The notes under the pieces were generated by a model. It worked only from the letters and a program-made list of their open reading frames with translations, was not told the DNA's origin and searched no databases. The position numbers were made by a program, and so were the translations under genes. From contig NZ_PNMA01000017.1 of NCBI RefSeq assembly GCF_013823385.1, forward strand, positions 1-64,000: DNA of 64,000 nucleotides, given 5' to 3'. The first letter of the stretch is position 1, and each line of letters opens with the position of its first letter. The stretch comes from Hyphomonas sp. GTDB taxonomy: Bacteria; Pseudomonadota; Alphaproteobacteria; Caulobacterales; Hyphomonadaceae. Below are positions 11,249 to 20,592 of the stretch, one piece after another.

Positions 11249-11443
11249 CGTTGTCTCCCAGCCGCGTCTCTGCGCCGCCTGTCTCCCCTCCGGACTAGCA
11301 CGCAGCTTGCAAGCAGCAAGGCGGAAATCCTGTTTGTCCCGTTTCGCGTCGCGGTGCCGCACAGTGCGGGGTGGACGGGGCGGACACACCCATTTAAAGG
11401 GGCGCAAGCCTGTGAATTTGCTCGCCCAAGAGGAGAAATAAAG

Positions 11444-12454
<1,011 letters not shown>

Positions 12455-12472
12455 GCCCCTCCCCCGCCGCTC

Positions 12473-12537
12473 GCCCCCGCGAAGGCGGGGGCCTCGCGCG
12501 GCATGTAACCCTTCACGCGCCCCCGCCCTGGCGGGGG
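12473..12537. repeat. Twin G/C hairpins between gap and pgk
   Basis: Two near-identical hairpins lie 27 bp apart: GCCCCCGC-GAAG-GCGGGGGC (12473-12492) and CCCCCGCC-CT-GGCGGGGG (12520-12537). Neither is followed by a T-run, so they are not typical rho-independent terminators. They could be an intergenic repeat element, an RNA-processing or stability site, or an attenuator tuning pgk relative to gap. Confidence 0.6.
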
Positions 12538-12553
12538 TGACCGGAGATACGCG

Positions 12554-13750
12554 ATGCCCGCCTTCAAACGCATTCCTGACGCAGGAAACCTCACCGGCAA
12601 GGTCGCGCTGGTCCGCGTCGACTTCAACGTGCCGATGGAAAATGGTCTGGTGACGGACGATACGCGCCTGCGCGCCGCCGTCGATACGGTCCAATCCCTG
12701 CGCACCGCGGGCGCCAAGGTCGCCCTGCTCGCTCATTTCGGCCGCCCCAAGGGCGAGCGTGTTGCCGAGATGAGCCTCGCCCCCATCGCCGGCGCCTTCG
12801 CCAAGGTGCTCGGCGCCAATGTCAGCTTCATTGCCGACTGCAAGGGCGATCATGTGAAACAGGCGATTGCCGAGCTTCCGCCCGCCGGCGTGATCCTCCT
12901 GGAGAACACCCGCTTCTACAAGGGCGAGGAAAAGGGCGACGCAGACCTGGCCAGGGAAATCGCCGCGCTTGGCGACCTCTATGTCAACGACGCGTTCTCC
13001 GCCGCCCACCGCCGCCATGTCTCGACGGCCGTGCTGGCAGACCTGCTGCCCGCCTATGCCGGTGTCACGATGGAGGCCGAACTCGACGCACTCGACAAGG
13101 CGCTCGGCCAGCCCGAACGCCCGGTGATGGCCATCGTTGGCGGCGCGAAGGTCTCCTCCAAGATCGACCTCCTGAAAAACCTCGTCTCGAAGGTCGACAT
13201 GCTGGCCATCGGGGGCGGCATGGCCAACACATTCCTCGCCGCAGATGGCGTGAATGTCGGCAAGTCGCTCTGCGAGCATGACCTCGCCGAAACCGTCCGC
13301 GAGATTCAGGCGGCTGCAAAGGCAGCCGGCTGCGAGATCCTGCTGCCGCGCGATGTGGTGGTGGCCAGGGAATTCAAGGCGAACGCCGAAAACCGTACCT
13401 GCGGCCTCAGCGATATTGCGGCCGATGAAATGGTGCTCGACGCGGGCGCCGAAACCATCCGCCATCTGACCGGTGCTCTCTCCCGCGCCAAAACCGTGAT
13501 CTGGAACGGCCCGCTCGGCGCCTTCGAACTGACGCCTTTCGACACCGCCACCGTGAAGCTGGCCGAGGCTGCTGCCGGCCTTGCCAAGTCCGGCAAGCTG
13601 GTGGCCGTGGCCGGCGGCGGGGATACGGTTGCCGCGCTTAACCATGCGGGCGTGGCAGATGATTTCACCTTCGTCTCCACCGCAGGCGGAGCATTCCTGG
13701 AATGGATGGAAGGCAAGGAGCTTCCGGGCGTCACCGCCCTGCTCAAATAG
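12554..13750 (+). CDS. pgk: Phosphoglycerate kinase
   Basis: Pgk (398 aa, normal length) moves phosphate between 1,3-bisphosphoglycerate and ADP. Signature [12 protein letters not shown] is at 18-29, the basic [10 protein letters not shown] near 63, and the nucleotide-binding [12 protein letters not shown] near 197; GGGDTVAAL lies near the C-terminus. It follows gap by about 100 bp in the same direction, and the class I aldolase follows. Confidence 0.97.
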   Translation: MPAFKRIPDAGNLTGKVALVRVDFNVPMENGLVTDDTRLRAAVDTVQSLRTAGAKVALLAHFGRPKGERVAEMSLAPIAGAFAKVLGANVSFIADCKGDHVKQAIAELPPAGVILLENTRFYKGEEKGDADLAREIAALGDLYVNDAFSAAHRRHVSTAVLADLLPAYAGVTMEAELDALDKALGQPERPVMAIVGGAKVSSKIDLLKNLVSKVDMLAIGGGMANTFLAADGVNVGKSLCEHDLAETVREIQAAAKAAGCEILLPRDVVVAREFKANAENRTCGLSDIAADEMVLDAGAETIRHLTGALSRAKTVIWNGPLGAFELTPFDTATVKLAEAAAGLAKSGKLVAVAGGGDTVAALNHAGVADDFTFVSTAGGAFLEWMEGKELPGVTALLK

Positions 13751-13859
13751 CCGCCACCTGACTGCTTCGCGGCGCCGTTCTTGCAAGGGGCGCCACAAAG
13801 CGGACAAGAATCCAAGTCAGTTAGCCACCAACGAACGAACCTACCGGGACACAAACATC

Positions 13860-14753
13860 ATGATGAACGCACAAATGGCGAAACAGGTCGCCGAAAAGCC
13901 TGGCTTTATCGCGGCGCTCGATCAGTCGGGCGGCTCGACTCCGAAAGCCCTGCGCCTCTATGGCATCCAGGAAAGCGCCTATAACAATGATGAGGAAATG
14001 TACGCCCTCATCCACCAGATGCGCGCCCGGATCATCAAATCCCCCGCCTTCACCGGCGAGAAGGTCGTTGGCGCCATCCTGTTCGAGCGCACCATGGAGG
14101 GCGAGATCGACGGCATTCCGACCGCAGAATATCTCTGGACGAAGCGTCAGGTCGTTCCCTTCCTGAAGGTCGACAAGGGCCTCGCCGACGAGAAAGACGG
14201 CGTGCAGCTGATGAAGCCGATGCCGGAGCTGGACACCCTGCTCGAACGCGCTGTTGCCAAGGGCATCTTCGGAACCAAGATGCGCTCGGTCATCAATGCC
14301 GCCAATGCAGAAGGAATCGCTGCCGTCGTTGCCCAGCAGTTTGATGTCGGCCGCCAGATCCTCGGCCACGGCCTGATGCCGATTATTGAGCCGGAAGTGA
14401 CCATCACCATCGCCGACAAGGCAGAGGCTGAAGAGATCCTGCTGGCCGAGATCCTGAAACAGCTCGACGCCCTGGGTCATGACAAGCAGGTCATGCTGAA
14501 ACTGTCGCTGCCGGAGAAAGCCAACCTCTACAAGCCGCTGGTCGACCATCCCCGCGTGATGCGCGTTGTGGCCCTGTCGGGCGGCTACAGCCGCGAGGAA
14601 GCCAACCGCCGACTTTCGGAAAATACCGGCATCATCGCCTCCTTCTCCCGCGCGCTGACCGAAGGCCTTTCGGCCCAGCAGGCAGACGGCGATTTCGACG
14701 CCGTGCTCGGGGAAACGATCGACTGCATCTGCGAAGCCTCCAAGGCAGGCTGA
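13860..14753 (+). CDS. Class I fructose-bisphosphate aldolase
   Basis: A class I (Schiff-base) aldolase of 297 aa, of the compact bacterial fructose-bisphosphate aldolase type ([15 protein letters not shown] near the N-terminus, [20 protein letters not shown], and [14 protein letters not shown] holding a candidate Schiff-base Lys). It cleaves fructose 1,6-bisphosphate to triose phosphates, the step just before gap. The double ATGATG at 13860 has only a weak Shine-Dalgarno, so either Met may be used. A terminator follows at 14809. Confidence 0.92.
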   Translation: MMNAQMAKQVAEKPGFIAALDQSGGSTPKALRLYGIQESAYNNDEEMYALIHQMRARIIKSPAFTGEKVVGAILFERTMEGEIDGIPTAEYLWTKRQVVPFLKVDKGLADEKDGVQLMKPMPELDTLLERAVAKGIFGTKMRSVINAANAEGIAAVVAQQFDVGRQILGHGLMPIIEPEVTITIADKAEAEEILLAEILKQLDALGHDKQVMLKLSLPEKANLYKPLVDHPRVMRVVALSGGYSREEANRRLSENTGIIASFSRALTEGLSAQQADGDFDAVLGETIDCICEASKAG

Positions 14754-14808
14754 CCGCTTGCCGCAGGGCTCGGCCCTTGAGGCGGGCGCAACTGCCCCCA
14801 TTTCAGGA

Positions 14809-14841
14809 AGCGCAGCAGGCCCCTGCTGCGCTTTCTTGTTT
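14809..14841 (+). terminator. Rho-independent terminator after the aldolase gene
   Basis: Perfect 11-bp stem AGCGCAGCAGG / CCTGCTGCGCT with a very short loop, followed by the T-rich TTCTTGTTT. It lies 55 bp after the aldolase stop and just before the Shine-Dalgarno of the next gene, so that gene would depend on read-through or a promoter inside this gap. Confidence 0.75.
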
Positions 14842-14857
14842 CTGGAGGACTGACGCC

Positions 14858-15157
14858 GTGAAATGCCCCGTCGACAATGAAACCCTCGTGATTGCGGAGC
14901 GCTCCGGCGTCGAGATCGACTATTGTCCCAAATGCCGGGGCGTGTGGCTGGACCGGGGCGAACTCGACAAGATCATCGACCGCGCCGCCACCGTCATCCC
15001 CGCCCCTTCGGCGCCGCACCCCGAAGCCCACCGCCCGGAACATTTCCGCGACGAAGATCGCTTCCGCAGCCGCGATGATGATGATGACGACTGGAAATAC
15101 CGGAAGGGCAAACGCTACAAGCGCGAAAGCTTCCTGAGCGACCTGTTCGACTTCTGA
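14858..15157 (+). CDS. TFIIB-type zinc-ribbon protein
   Basis: A 99-residue protein of the zf-TFIIB family, function unknown. It has CPVDNETLVIAERSGVEIDYCPKCRGVWLDRGELDKII, giving a zinc ribbon of one N-terminal Cys and a CPKC pair, with the conserved GVWLDRGEL. The tail is rich in Asp/Arg and ends with the family-type SFLSDLFDF. I choose a GTG start at 14858 with TGGAGGAC upstream. The track ORF begins in the terminator. Confidence 0.78.
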   Translation: MKCPVDNETLVIAERSGVEIDYCPKCRGVWLDRGELDKIIDRAATVIPAPSAPHPEAHRPEHFRDEDRFRSRDDDDDDWKYRKGKRYKRESFLSDLFDF

Positions 15158-15170
15158 GGACACCAGACCC

Positions 15171-15401
15171 ATGCTGGAAATGCGCCCGAACTGCGAATGC
15201 TGCGACCGTGATCTGCCCCCGGATGAACCCGGCGCCTTCATCTGCTCGTTCGAATGCACCTTCTGCGATGAATGCGCCGATGGCGATCTCGACGGGATCT
15301 GCCCCAATTGCCGGGGCGAGCTGGAACCCCGCCCGATGCGCCGGGGCGCCGCGCTGGCGAAAAATCCCGCCAGCACGAAACGCGTGCTGAAGAAGGGGTA
15401 G
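15171..15401 (+). CDS. DUF1272 family zinc-binding protein
   Basis: A 76-residue DUF1272 protein. The family is Cys-rich: MLEMRPNCECCDRDLPPDEPGAFICSFECTFCDECADG...CPNCRGEL has nine Cys arranged in pairs, suggesting two zinc sites. Function is unknown. It starts 13 bp after the zf-TFIIB gene and is probably cotranscribed with it. Confidence 0.85.
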   Translation: MLEMRPNCECCDRDLPPDEPGAFICSFECTFCDECADGDLDGICPNCRGELEPRPMRRGAALAKNPASTKRVLKKG

Positions 15402-15419
15402 CGTCCCCTTCCCCCCGTA

Positions 15420-15692
15420 TCAGCCTTTGGTGCCGGCCACGGGCGCGGCGGGCGAAAAGGGCGACTCCACGAATTTCAGCGCCAGCCGCCGTGCCAGTGG
15501 CGCGACGATCAGGATCGCCGGATAGGCCAGCATGAAGGCTAGGCCCCAGGAATGCATCCAGCGGCTGACGAAATCCGGCGGCAGGCCGACATTGATGGCC
15601 GTGATGGCGCCCGACATCAGGAAGCTCATGAAGAAGGCCATGAACAGGCCGAAGAGGGGCTGGAACAGGCGGACGGGCAGTTTCTTGGTCAT
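15420..15692 (-). CDS. DUF2798 family small membrane protein
   Basis: A 90-residue protein with two transmembrane helices (LFGLFMAFFMSFLMSGAITAI and WGLAFMLAYPAILIVAPLA), matching the DUF2798 family. Function is unknown. The gene is convergent with DUF1272. A 7-3-7 palindrome AGTTCCA-TTT-TGGAACT lies 25 bp upstream of its start and may be an operator. Confidence 0.8.
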   Translation of the reverse strand: MTKKLPVRLFQPLFGLFMAFFMSFLMSGAITAINVGLPPDFVSRWMHSWGLAFMLAYPAILIVAPLARRLALKFVESPFSPAAPVAGTKG

Positions 15693-15716
15693 GGGGTCAG
15701 TATCCCGGAATAGAAT

Positions 15717-15733
15717 AGTTCCATTTTGGAACT
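15717..15733. promoter_or_regulatory. Palindromic operator candidate upstream of DUF2798
   Basis: Perfect inverted repeat AGTTCCA-TTT-TGGAACT in an otherwise AT-richer gap between the divergent DUF2798 and thiE genes. The size and symmetry suit a dimeric helix-turn-helix repressor. No regulator gene is adjacent, so the regulator is unknown. Confidence 0.45.
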
Positions 15734-15804
15734 TATTACCATTGCTGCGCGAGGTCTACGCCTTCCGTTGACTTCCCGTGGCCGGGGCGCCAGAGGCTGC
15801 TGCC

Positions 15805-16473
15805 ATGTCTGACAAAGCCCCACCCCGCGCCCGCACACGCCTCTATCTGATCACACCGCCGCAGATCGGCGATGTTCAGGCCTTCGGAAAATCACTGGAG
15901 GACGCCCTCCGCGCCGGGGATGTGGCCTCGCTTCAGCTGCGCCTCAAGGGCCCGGACGGCATGGTAGATATGCAGGCCACGCGCGACGTTGGCCGCGCTG
16001 TCACTGCCATGGCGCAGGAAGCGGGCGTGGCCGTGCTGGTCAATGATTCCGCAGAGCTTGCCCGGGACCTCGGCGCCGACGGGGTACATGTCGGCTGGGA
16101 TGACATGCCGGTGAAGACCGCCCGCAACCTGCTGGGGCCGGACGCCATCATCGGCGCCACCGCCAAGAACTCCTATCACCGCGCCATGCAGGCCGGCGAG
16201 GACGGGGCCGATTACGTCGCCTTCGGGGCCTTCTACCCCACAACCACCAAGGAAGGCACGGTGCCCGCCGAGCTGGAGCTTCTGGAAGTCTGGCAGGCCG
16301 CCATGCTGATCCCCTGCGTCGCCATCGGCGGCATCAAGGTGTCCAACGCCGCCCCGCTGGTCACCGCCGGGGCGGACTTCCTCGCCGTTTCCAGCGGCAT
16401 CTGGGACCATGAAGAAGGCCCTGCCGCAGCGGTCAGGGCCTTCAACGCGATCTTCGACGAGCTGGCGCCCTGA
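15805..16473 (+). CDS. thiE: Thiamine-phosphate synthase
   Basis: ThiE (222 aa) joins HMP-pyrophosphate and HET-phosphate to thiamine phosphate in a TIM-barrel. Visible family features are LYLITPPQ at the start, LQLRLKG, VLVNDSAELARDLGADGVHVGWDDMP, GATAKNSYHRA, VAFGAFYPTTTKEG and CVAIGGI. The ATG at 15805 has GAGG upstream. The track start (GTG 15778) is less likely. No other thi genes or THI-box is near. A TenI-like role is the main alternative. Confidence 0.85.
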   Translation: MSDKAPPRARTRLYLITPPQIGDVQAFGKSLEDALRAGDVASLQLRLKGPDGMVDMQATRDVGRAVTAMAQEAGVAVLVNDSAELARDLGADGVHVGWDDMPVKTARNLLGPDAIIGATAKNSYHRAMQAGEDGADYVAFGAFYPTTTKEGTVPAELELLEVWQAAMLIPCVAIGGIKVSNAAPLVTAGADFLAVSSGIWDHEEGPAAAVRAFNAIFDELAP

Positions 16474-16785
16474 TCAGACGGCCGGCGGCACCACCGGCGG
16501 GACGCCCTTGGCGGTCTTGATGTCCCGCAGGTCATCGGCCATGCGGAACAGCAGCATGTACATCTCGCAGATGAAGCGCCAGAACAGCAGGCCCAGGGCC
16601 GCCCCGATCAGCGATCCGATCACCATGCCGATGCCGCCGAAAAAGCTGAAGCTCACCATGGTGCCAAGCCCCGACAGAACGCCGGCAATCAGGCCCAGGG
16701 CGATACCGATCAGCCCCAGATAGTAGAGGATGGTGATCAGCCGGGTGCCGATCAGCTTGTCGAATGACAGGAATTGAGTGAGCAT
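16474..16785 (-). CDS. DUF4282 family membrane protein
   Basis: A 103-residue protein with two long hydrophobic segments (LITILYYLGLIGIALGLIAGVLSGLG and GGIGMVIGSLIGAALGLLFW) followed by RFICEMYMLLFRMADDLRDIK, the DUF4282 pattern. Function is unknown. ATG at 16785 (MLTQFLSFDKLIG) has AGGAGG at nine bases, better than the track start. It is convergent with thiE with no space between the stops. Confidence 0.82.
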   Translation of the reverse strand: MLTQFLSFDKLIGTRLITILYYLGLIGIALGLIAGVLSGLGTMVSFSFFGGIGMVIGSLIGAALGLLFWRFICEMYMLLFRMADDLRDIKTAKGVPPVVPPAV

Positions 16786-16954
16786 GTCTTCAGCCCTCCT
16801 TTGCTCATGAGAGGCCACAGTGCCGGGAGTTGACGCTTACGGCAACCACCTTGAGCCCCCGAGGGCCCGTTAACACTCCGGCGCCTTGACCCTGAGCGAT
16901 CAAAGGCTTACGCCCCCCGTTTCCGCCAGAAATGCGCCTAGACGAGACGTTCCC

Positions 16955-17776
16955 ATGTCGAAACCCTCTCCCGTTGGAGCCGTGATGATCGCCGCCGCCC
17001 TCGCTGCAGGCCGCAGCCTGGCGCGCGATTTCGGCGAGGTTGAAAACCTGCAGGTCTCCCGCAAGGGCCCGGCCGACTTCGTCACCAGCGCCGACATGCG
17101 CGCCGAAGAGATCATCTATACCAGCCTCACCAAGGCCCGCCCCGGCTATGGCTTCCTGATGGAAGAGCGCGGTATCGTCGAAGGCACCGACAAGTCGAAC
17201 AAGTTCATCGTCGACCCCCTGGATGGCACGCTGAATTTCATGCACGGCCAGCCCCATTACGCCGTCTCCATCGGCCTGGAGCGCGATGGCAGGCCGTTTG
17301 CCGGCGTCGTGTTCGATGTCGCCAAGAACGAGATCTTCTGGGCCGAAGTCGGCCGTGGCTGCTGGCTGGAACAGCGCAAGCTGCGCGTGGCCGCCCGCAA
17401 GAAGCTCGGCGAAGCGGTTGTCGCCACCGGCACGCCCTGGATGGGCAAGAGCGAGGAAAGCCACATCACCTTCGCCCGTGAAATGGCCGCCATGACGCCC
17501 GTCACCGCCGGCATCCGCCGCTATGGCTCGGCCGCGCTCGACCTCGCCTGGGTCGCCGCGGGCCGGTTTGACGCCTTCTGGGAACGCGGCCTGAAGCCCT
17601 GGGACATCGCCGCCGGCATCGTCCTGGTGCGCGAAGCAGGCGGCATCGTCGAGGAAATCGAAGGCGGCGATGTGATGAAAACCGGCAACATCCTCGCCGG
17701 TAATGAAGACATCGTGCCCGGCGTGAGGGAACAGCTGCGCCATGCCGGCTCCTTCGGCAAGGCTGCCAAGGTCTGA
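16955..17776 (+). CDS. Inositol monophosphatase family protein (SuhB-like)
   Basis: A Mg-dependent phosphatase (273 aa) of the IMPase family. The metal site is complete: Glu in FLMEERG near 67, DPLDGTLNF near 88, and the C-terminal WERGLKPWDIAAG near 210. It hydrolyses inositol monophosphate or related sugar phosphates. SuhB homologues also bind RNA polymerase in antitermination. ATG at 16955 begins where homology starts. Confidence 0.88.
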   Translation: MSKPSPVGAVMIAAALAAGRSLARDFGEVENLQVSRKGPADFVTSADMRAEEIIYTSLTKARPGYGFLMEERGIVEGTDKSNKFIVDPLDGTLNFMHGQPHYAVSIGLERDGRPFAGVVFDVAKNEIFWAEVGRGCWLEQRKLRVAARKKLGEAVVATGTPWMGKSEESHITFAREMAAMTPVTAGIRRYGSAALDLAWVAAGRFDAFWERGLKPWDIAAGIVLVREAGGIVEEIEGGDVMKTGNILAGNEDIVPGVREQLRHAGSFGKAAKV

Positions 17777-17829
17777 TTTTCCGGGCGCTGGCCCAAGGAA
17801 TTTGCACGGATACTGCCGGTTAAATTAAC

Positions 17830-17873
17830 GTGACGCCCGCGTCACCTATTTCATTCTACGCAAAATCGCGTAG
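17830..17873. promoter_or_regulatory. Two adjacent palindromes upstream of the monooxygenase
   Basis: GTGACGC-CC-GCGTCAC (17830-17845) and CTACGC-AAAATC-GCGTAG (17856-17873) lie within the 55 bases before the start codon. They could be operators or 5'-leader hairpins. No regulator gene is adjacent. Confidence 0.5.
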
Positions 17874-17884
17874 TCTCCGGCCCC

Positions 17885-19384
17885 ATGACCCAGCTCGACA
17901 CAGACATCCTCATCATCGGCGCCGGCCTCTCCGGCATTGGCGCTGCCGTGCATCTCACCAAGCGCAGCCCCGGCAAGCGCTACCGCATCTATGAGGCGCG
18001 AGACGCCATCGGCGGCACCTGGGACCTCTTCCGCTATCCCGGCATCCGCTCGGATTCGGACATGCACACGCTGGGCTATAATTTCAAACCCTGGACCGAG
18101 GCCAAGGCCATCGCCGACGGCCCCTCCATCCGCAAATACGTGAACGACACCGCCGATGAATACGGCGTCCGCAAGAACATCTCCTTCAACACGAAAATCG
18201 TCGCCGCCAACTGGTCGAGCGCCGATCAGGCCTGGACCGTCACCAGCGAAAACGTGAAAACCGGCGCGCAGGAAAAGACCACCTGCCGCTTCCTGTTCAT
18301 GTGCGGCGGATACTACCGTTATGACGAGGGCTACCGCCCCGAATTCCCGAACGAAGCTGCCTTCCGGGGACAGATCATCCATCCCCAGCACTGGCCCGAA
18401 GACCTCGACTATTCGGGCAAGAAGGTCGTCGTCATCGGCTCTGGCGCCACCGCCATGACGCTGGTGCCCTCGATGGCGGAGAAGGCTGGCCATGTCACCA
18501 TGCTGCAACGCTCGCCGACCTATGTGGTTTCCCGCCCGGCCGTCGATGGCCTCGCCAATTTCCTGCGCAAGATCCTGCCCGATCAGTGGGCCTATAATCT
18601 CATCCGCTGGCGGAACGTGGCCTTTCAGCAATTCTTCTTCCGCAAGACCCGGTCAGACCCGGCCGCAGCCCGCGAACGTCTGCTCAAGATGGTGCGCGAG
18701 GAACTCGGGCCCGATTATGACGTCGATAAACACTTCAACCCGGCCTATAATCCCTGGGAGCAACGCCTCTGCCTTGTTCCGGACTCTGACCTGTTCAACG
18801 CCCTGAAATCCGGCAAGGCCAGCATCGAGACCGACCATATCGAGCGCTTCACGGAAAAAGGAATCCTGCTGAAATCGGGCAAGGAGCTGGAAGCCGACAT
18901 CATCGTCACCGCCACCGGCCTCAACCTTGTCTTCATGAACGGGGTGGAAGTCTCGCTCGACGGGGCCAAGGTCGATCCCGGCCGCCTGCTCAACTATAAG
19001 GGCGTGATGCTGTCGAACGTGCCAAACCTTGCGGTCACCTTCGGCTACACCAACGCCTCCTGGACGCTGAAAGCAGACCTGACCAGCGAATATGTCAGCC
19101 GCCTGATCAATCTGATGGACGAAAAGGGCGCCACCTCGGCCATGCCCTATCTCGCCGCCTTCCCGAACGAGACCGAGCCATTCGTCGACTTCTCCTCAGG
19201 CTATTTCCAGCGCGTCATGGACCAGTTCCCCCGCCAGCACACAGAGGCACCCTGGAAGCTCAACCAGAACTATTTCGTGGACCGCAAGAACCTCCGCGAG
19301 CTGCCCATCGAAGACGGCGTCATGCAGTTCCACATCCCCGCAAAGGCCGCCCCGGCAAAACCCGCCCTGCAAGCGGCGGAGTAA
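17885..19384 (+). CDS. Flavin-containing (Baeyer-Villiger type) monooxygenase
   Basis: An FAD/NADPH monooxygenase of 499 aa. The FAD Rossmann motif GAGLSGIGAAVHL is at about 13-25, GGTWDLFRYPGIRSDSDMHTLGY follows, and the BVMO fingerprint FxGxxxHxxxWP is present as FRGQIIHPQHWP near 160. The NADPH Rossmann motif VVVIGSGATAMTLVPSM lies near 182. Such enzymes oxidise ketones to esters or hydroxylate lipophilic compounds. The substrate is unknown. The gene stands alone, behind two palindromes. Confidence 0.9.
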   Translation: MTQLDTDILIIGAGLSGIGAAVHLTKRSPGKRYRIYEARDAIGGTWDLFRYPGIRSDSDMHTLGYNFKPWTEAKAIADGPSIRKYVNDTADEYGVRKNISFNTKIVAANWSSADQAWTVTSENVKTGAQEKTTCRFLFMCGGYYRYDEGYRPEFPNEAAFRGQIIHPQHWPEDLDYSGKKVVVIGSGATAMTLVPSMAEKAGHVTMLQRSPTYVVSRPAVDGLANFLRKILPDQWAYNLIRWRNVAFQQFFFRKTRSDPAAARERLLKMVREELGPDYDVDKHFNPAYNPWEQRLCLVPDSDLFNALKSGKASIETDHIERFTEKGILLKSGKELEADIIVTATGLNLVFMNGVEVSLDGAKVDPGRLLNYKGVMLSNVPNLAVTFGYTNASWTLKADLTSEYVSRLINLMDEKGATSAMPYLAAFPNETEPFVDFSSGYFQRVMDQFPRQHTEAPWKLNQNYFVDRKNLRELPIEDGVMQFHIPAKAAPAKPALQAAE

Positions 19385-19446
19385 GCGCGATCCGTAGGGT
19401 GCATTAAGCGCAGCGCAATGCACCGCCATCGCTGCGTTTGCCACTT

Positions 19447-19519
19447 CCCCCTCCGCCCTCCGGGCACCTCCCCTGCGAAGCGGGGGAGGTAGATTGCGCT
19501 TGGCGCAAGACGGAGGGGG
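19447..19519. repeat. Palindromic repeat C1 (upstream of orphan gene)
   Basis: Bounded by CCCCCTCCG and CGGAGGGGG (9-bp perfect inverted repeat). Contains CCTCCCC-TGCGAAGC-GGGGGAGG. Its 19467-19519 part recurs in reverse complement as C2 at 20303-20355 with only a few mismatches, so the two copies bracket the 19726-20301 gene. Confidence 0.75.
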
Positions 19520-19560
19520 GATAAATCCAGCCCTATCCTCCCTCCGTGCACCGCTCGCCC

Positions 19561-19665
19561 CGTCATCCCGGAATTTGCGAAGCAAATATCCGGGACCCAG
19601 AAAGCCCAGCAAAACAAAGCTCTATCTGGATCCCGGTCTTTGCCTCCGGCAAAACCGGGAAGACG
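19561..19665. repeat. Double-hairpin repeat element D
   Basis: 105 bp with terminal inverted repeats CGTCATCCCGG / CCGGGAAGACG (10 of 11). The left hairpin is CCCGGA.ATTTGC-GAA-GCAAAT.ATCCGGG and the right hairpin CCCGGT..TTTGCC-TCC-GGCAAA.ACCGGG. Same layout as copies A and B but different sequence, so it appears to be a sister family. Confidence 0.75.
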
Positions 19666-19725
19666 GCCGAGAAGTTTTTTGGGAAACTTATCCAACCGGG
19701 TCCTCAACGCCCCCATCCTCCGCGC

Positions 19726-20301
19726 ATGGACATCACCGCGCCCCGCCCGGAACTCTGGACCCGCATCGCTGCCCTGCTCGGCGCGTTGCGGACCCTGCTG
19801 CGCGAGGCGGTGCCGGAACACTTCCACAAGATCGCTGCGGACGCCCGCGCCCAGCTCATCGCCGCCACCGCCCTGGTGCGCCGCTACATCCATGTGCTCG
19901 CCGCTGACATCATCCTCCCCGAACGCGCCGTTGGCGTTTCCCCGAAAAACTACAACGAAACTCCAAGGACAAACAAGGCGCGCCGCGAAGCCCTCTTCCG
20001 TCTCATCGAAGAAACGCGCCTCGCTCGCACCGCCTCAAAGTCAGACGGCGCAGACACCCCCTTCGTGCAATGGGCGCTGATGATGGAGGCCGCCCGGCGC
20101 CTCGCGCTCGTGCTCAACCATCCGGAAAGACACGCCCTGCGCCTCGCCCGGATGCTCCGCAGGCGGAAGGGCCGCGTCCTGAAGGATCTGCCCGTCCCCG
20201 GCCACATCATCCGCCGCCTGCCACCCTGGACCGATGCGCTGCTGCTCCGCCTGGATGAAGAAGCCCGGCCGCAGGATTGGGCCGGGATCAACAGCGGCTA
20301 G
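19726..20301 (+). CDS. Hypothetical protein among repeats
   Basis: A 191-residue protein I do not recognise. It is Arg/Leu/Ala-rich and helical (LWTRIAALLGALRTLLREAVPEHFHKIAADARAQLIAATALVRRYIHVLAADIIL), with a short hydrophobic stretch but no certain membrane segment, and an Arg-rich block ARMLRRRKGRVLKDL near 145. The track ORF starts at 19546, but that part is repeat DNA. ATG at 19726 begins the protein-like sequence. It is flanked by elements C1 and D upstream and C2 and B downstream, with C2 starting two bases after the stop. Confidence 0.55.
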   Translation: MDITAPRPELWTRIAALLGALRTLLREAVPEHFHKIAADARAQLIAATALVRRYIHVLAADIILPERAVGVSPKNYNETPRTNKARREALFRLIEETRLARTASKSDGADTPFVQWALMMEAARRLALVLNHPERHALRLARMLRRRKGRVLKDLPVPGHIIRRLPPWTDALLLRLDEEARPQDWAGINSG

Positions 20302-20302
20302 G

Positions 20303-20355
20303 CCCCCTCCGTCTTGCGCTGCGCGCAATCCACCTCCCCCGCTTCGCAGGGGAGG
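20303..20355. repeat. Palindromic repeat C2 (inverted copy of C1)
   Basis: CCCCCTCCGTCTTGCGC... ending CCTCCCCCGCTTCGCAGGGGAGG. It is the near-identical reverse complement of 19467-19519. It begins at the stop codon of the orphan gene and could act as its transcript end. Confidence 0.75.
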
Positions 20356-20390
20356 ATAAGAGCGCTGCATGTAAGGCACAAAGCGAACCC

Positions 20391-20509
20391 TCGTCACCCT
20401 CGATGGCCAAAGGCCATCTGAGGGCCCAGCTCCTGCCGGTGACGCAGGCGCAAGGGGAAGGGTAAGGAAATGGGCCCTCAGATGCGCTCGCGCGCATCGA
20501 GGATGACGA
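20391..20509. repeat. Double-hairpin palindromic repeat, copy B
   Basis: 119 bp with 15-bp terminal inverted repeats (TCGTCACCCTCGATG / CATCGAGGATGACGA, one mismatch). Hairpins GATGGCC-AAA-GGCCATC and GATGCGC-TCGC-GCGCATC match copy A at 9923. Shared GGCC/AGCTCCTGCC follows the first hairpin. The centre differs from copy A. Confidence 0.8.
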
Positions 20510-20592
20510 TGAATGGAGACCGCAAATGAAGCCCATAGCCCTTCCCGCCCCCTCAGATTAAACTCTCCCTCTCAACCCGAAGGAGGTTCCCG

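Larger units (their letters stand above)
19385..19725. other. Intergenic region built of palindromic repeats
   Basis: No gene seen. It holds the palindromic element C1 (19447-19519) and the double-hairpin element D (19561-19665). The tail GAAGTTTTTTGGG is the only T-run. The track ORFs across it are made of repeat sequence. Confidence 0.6.
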
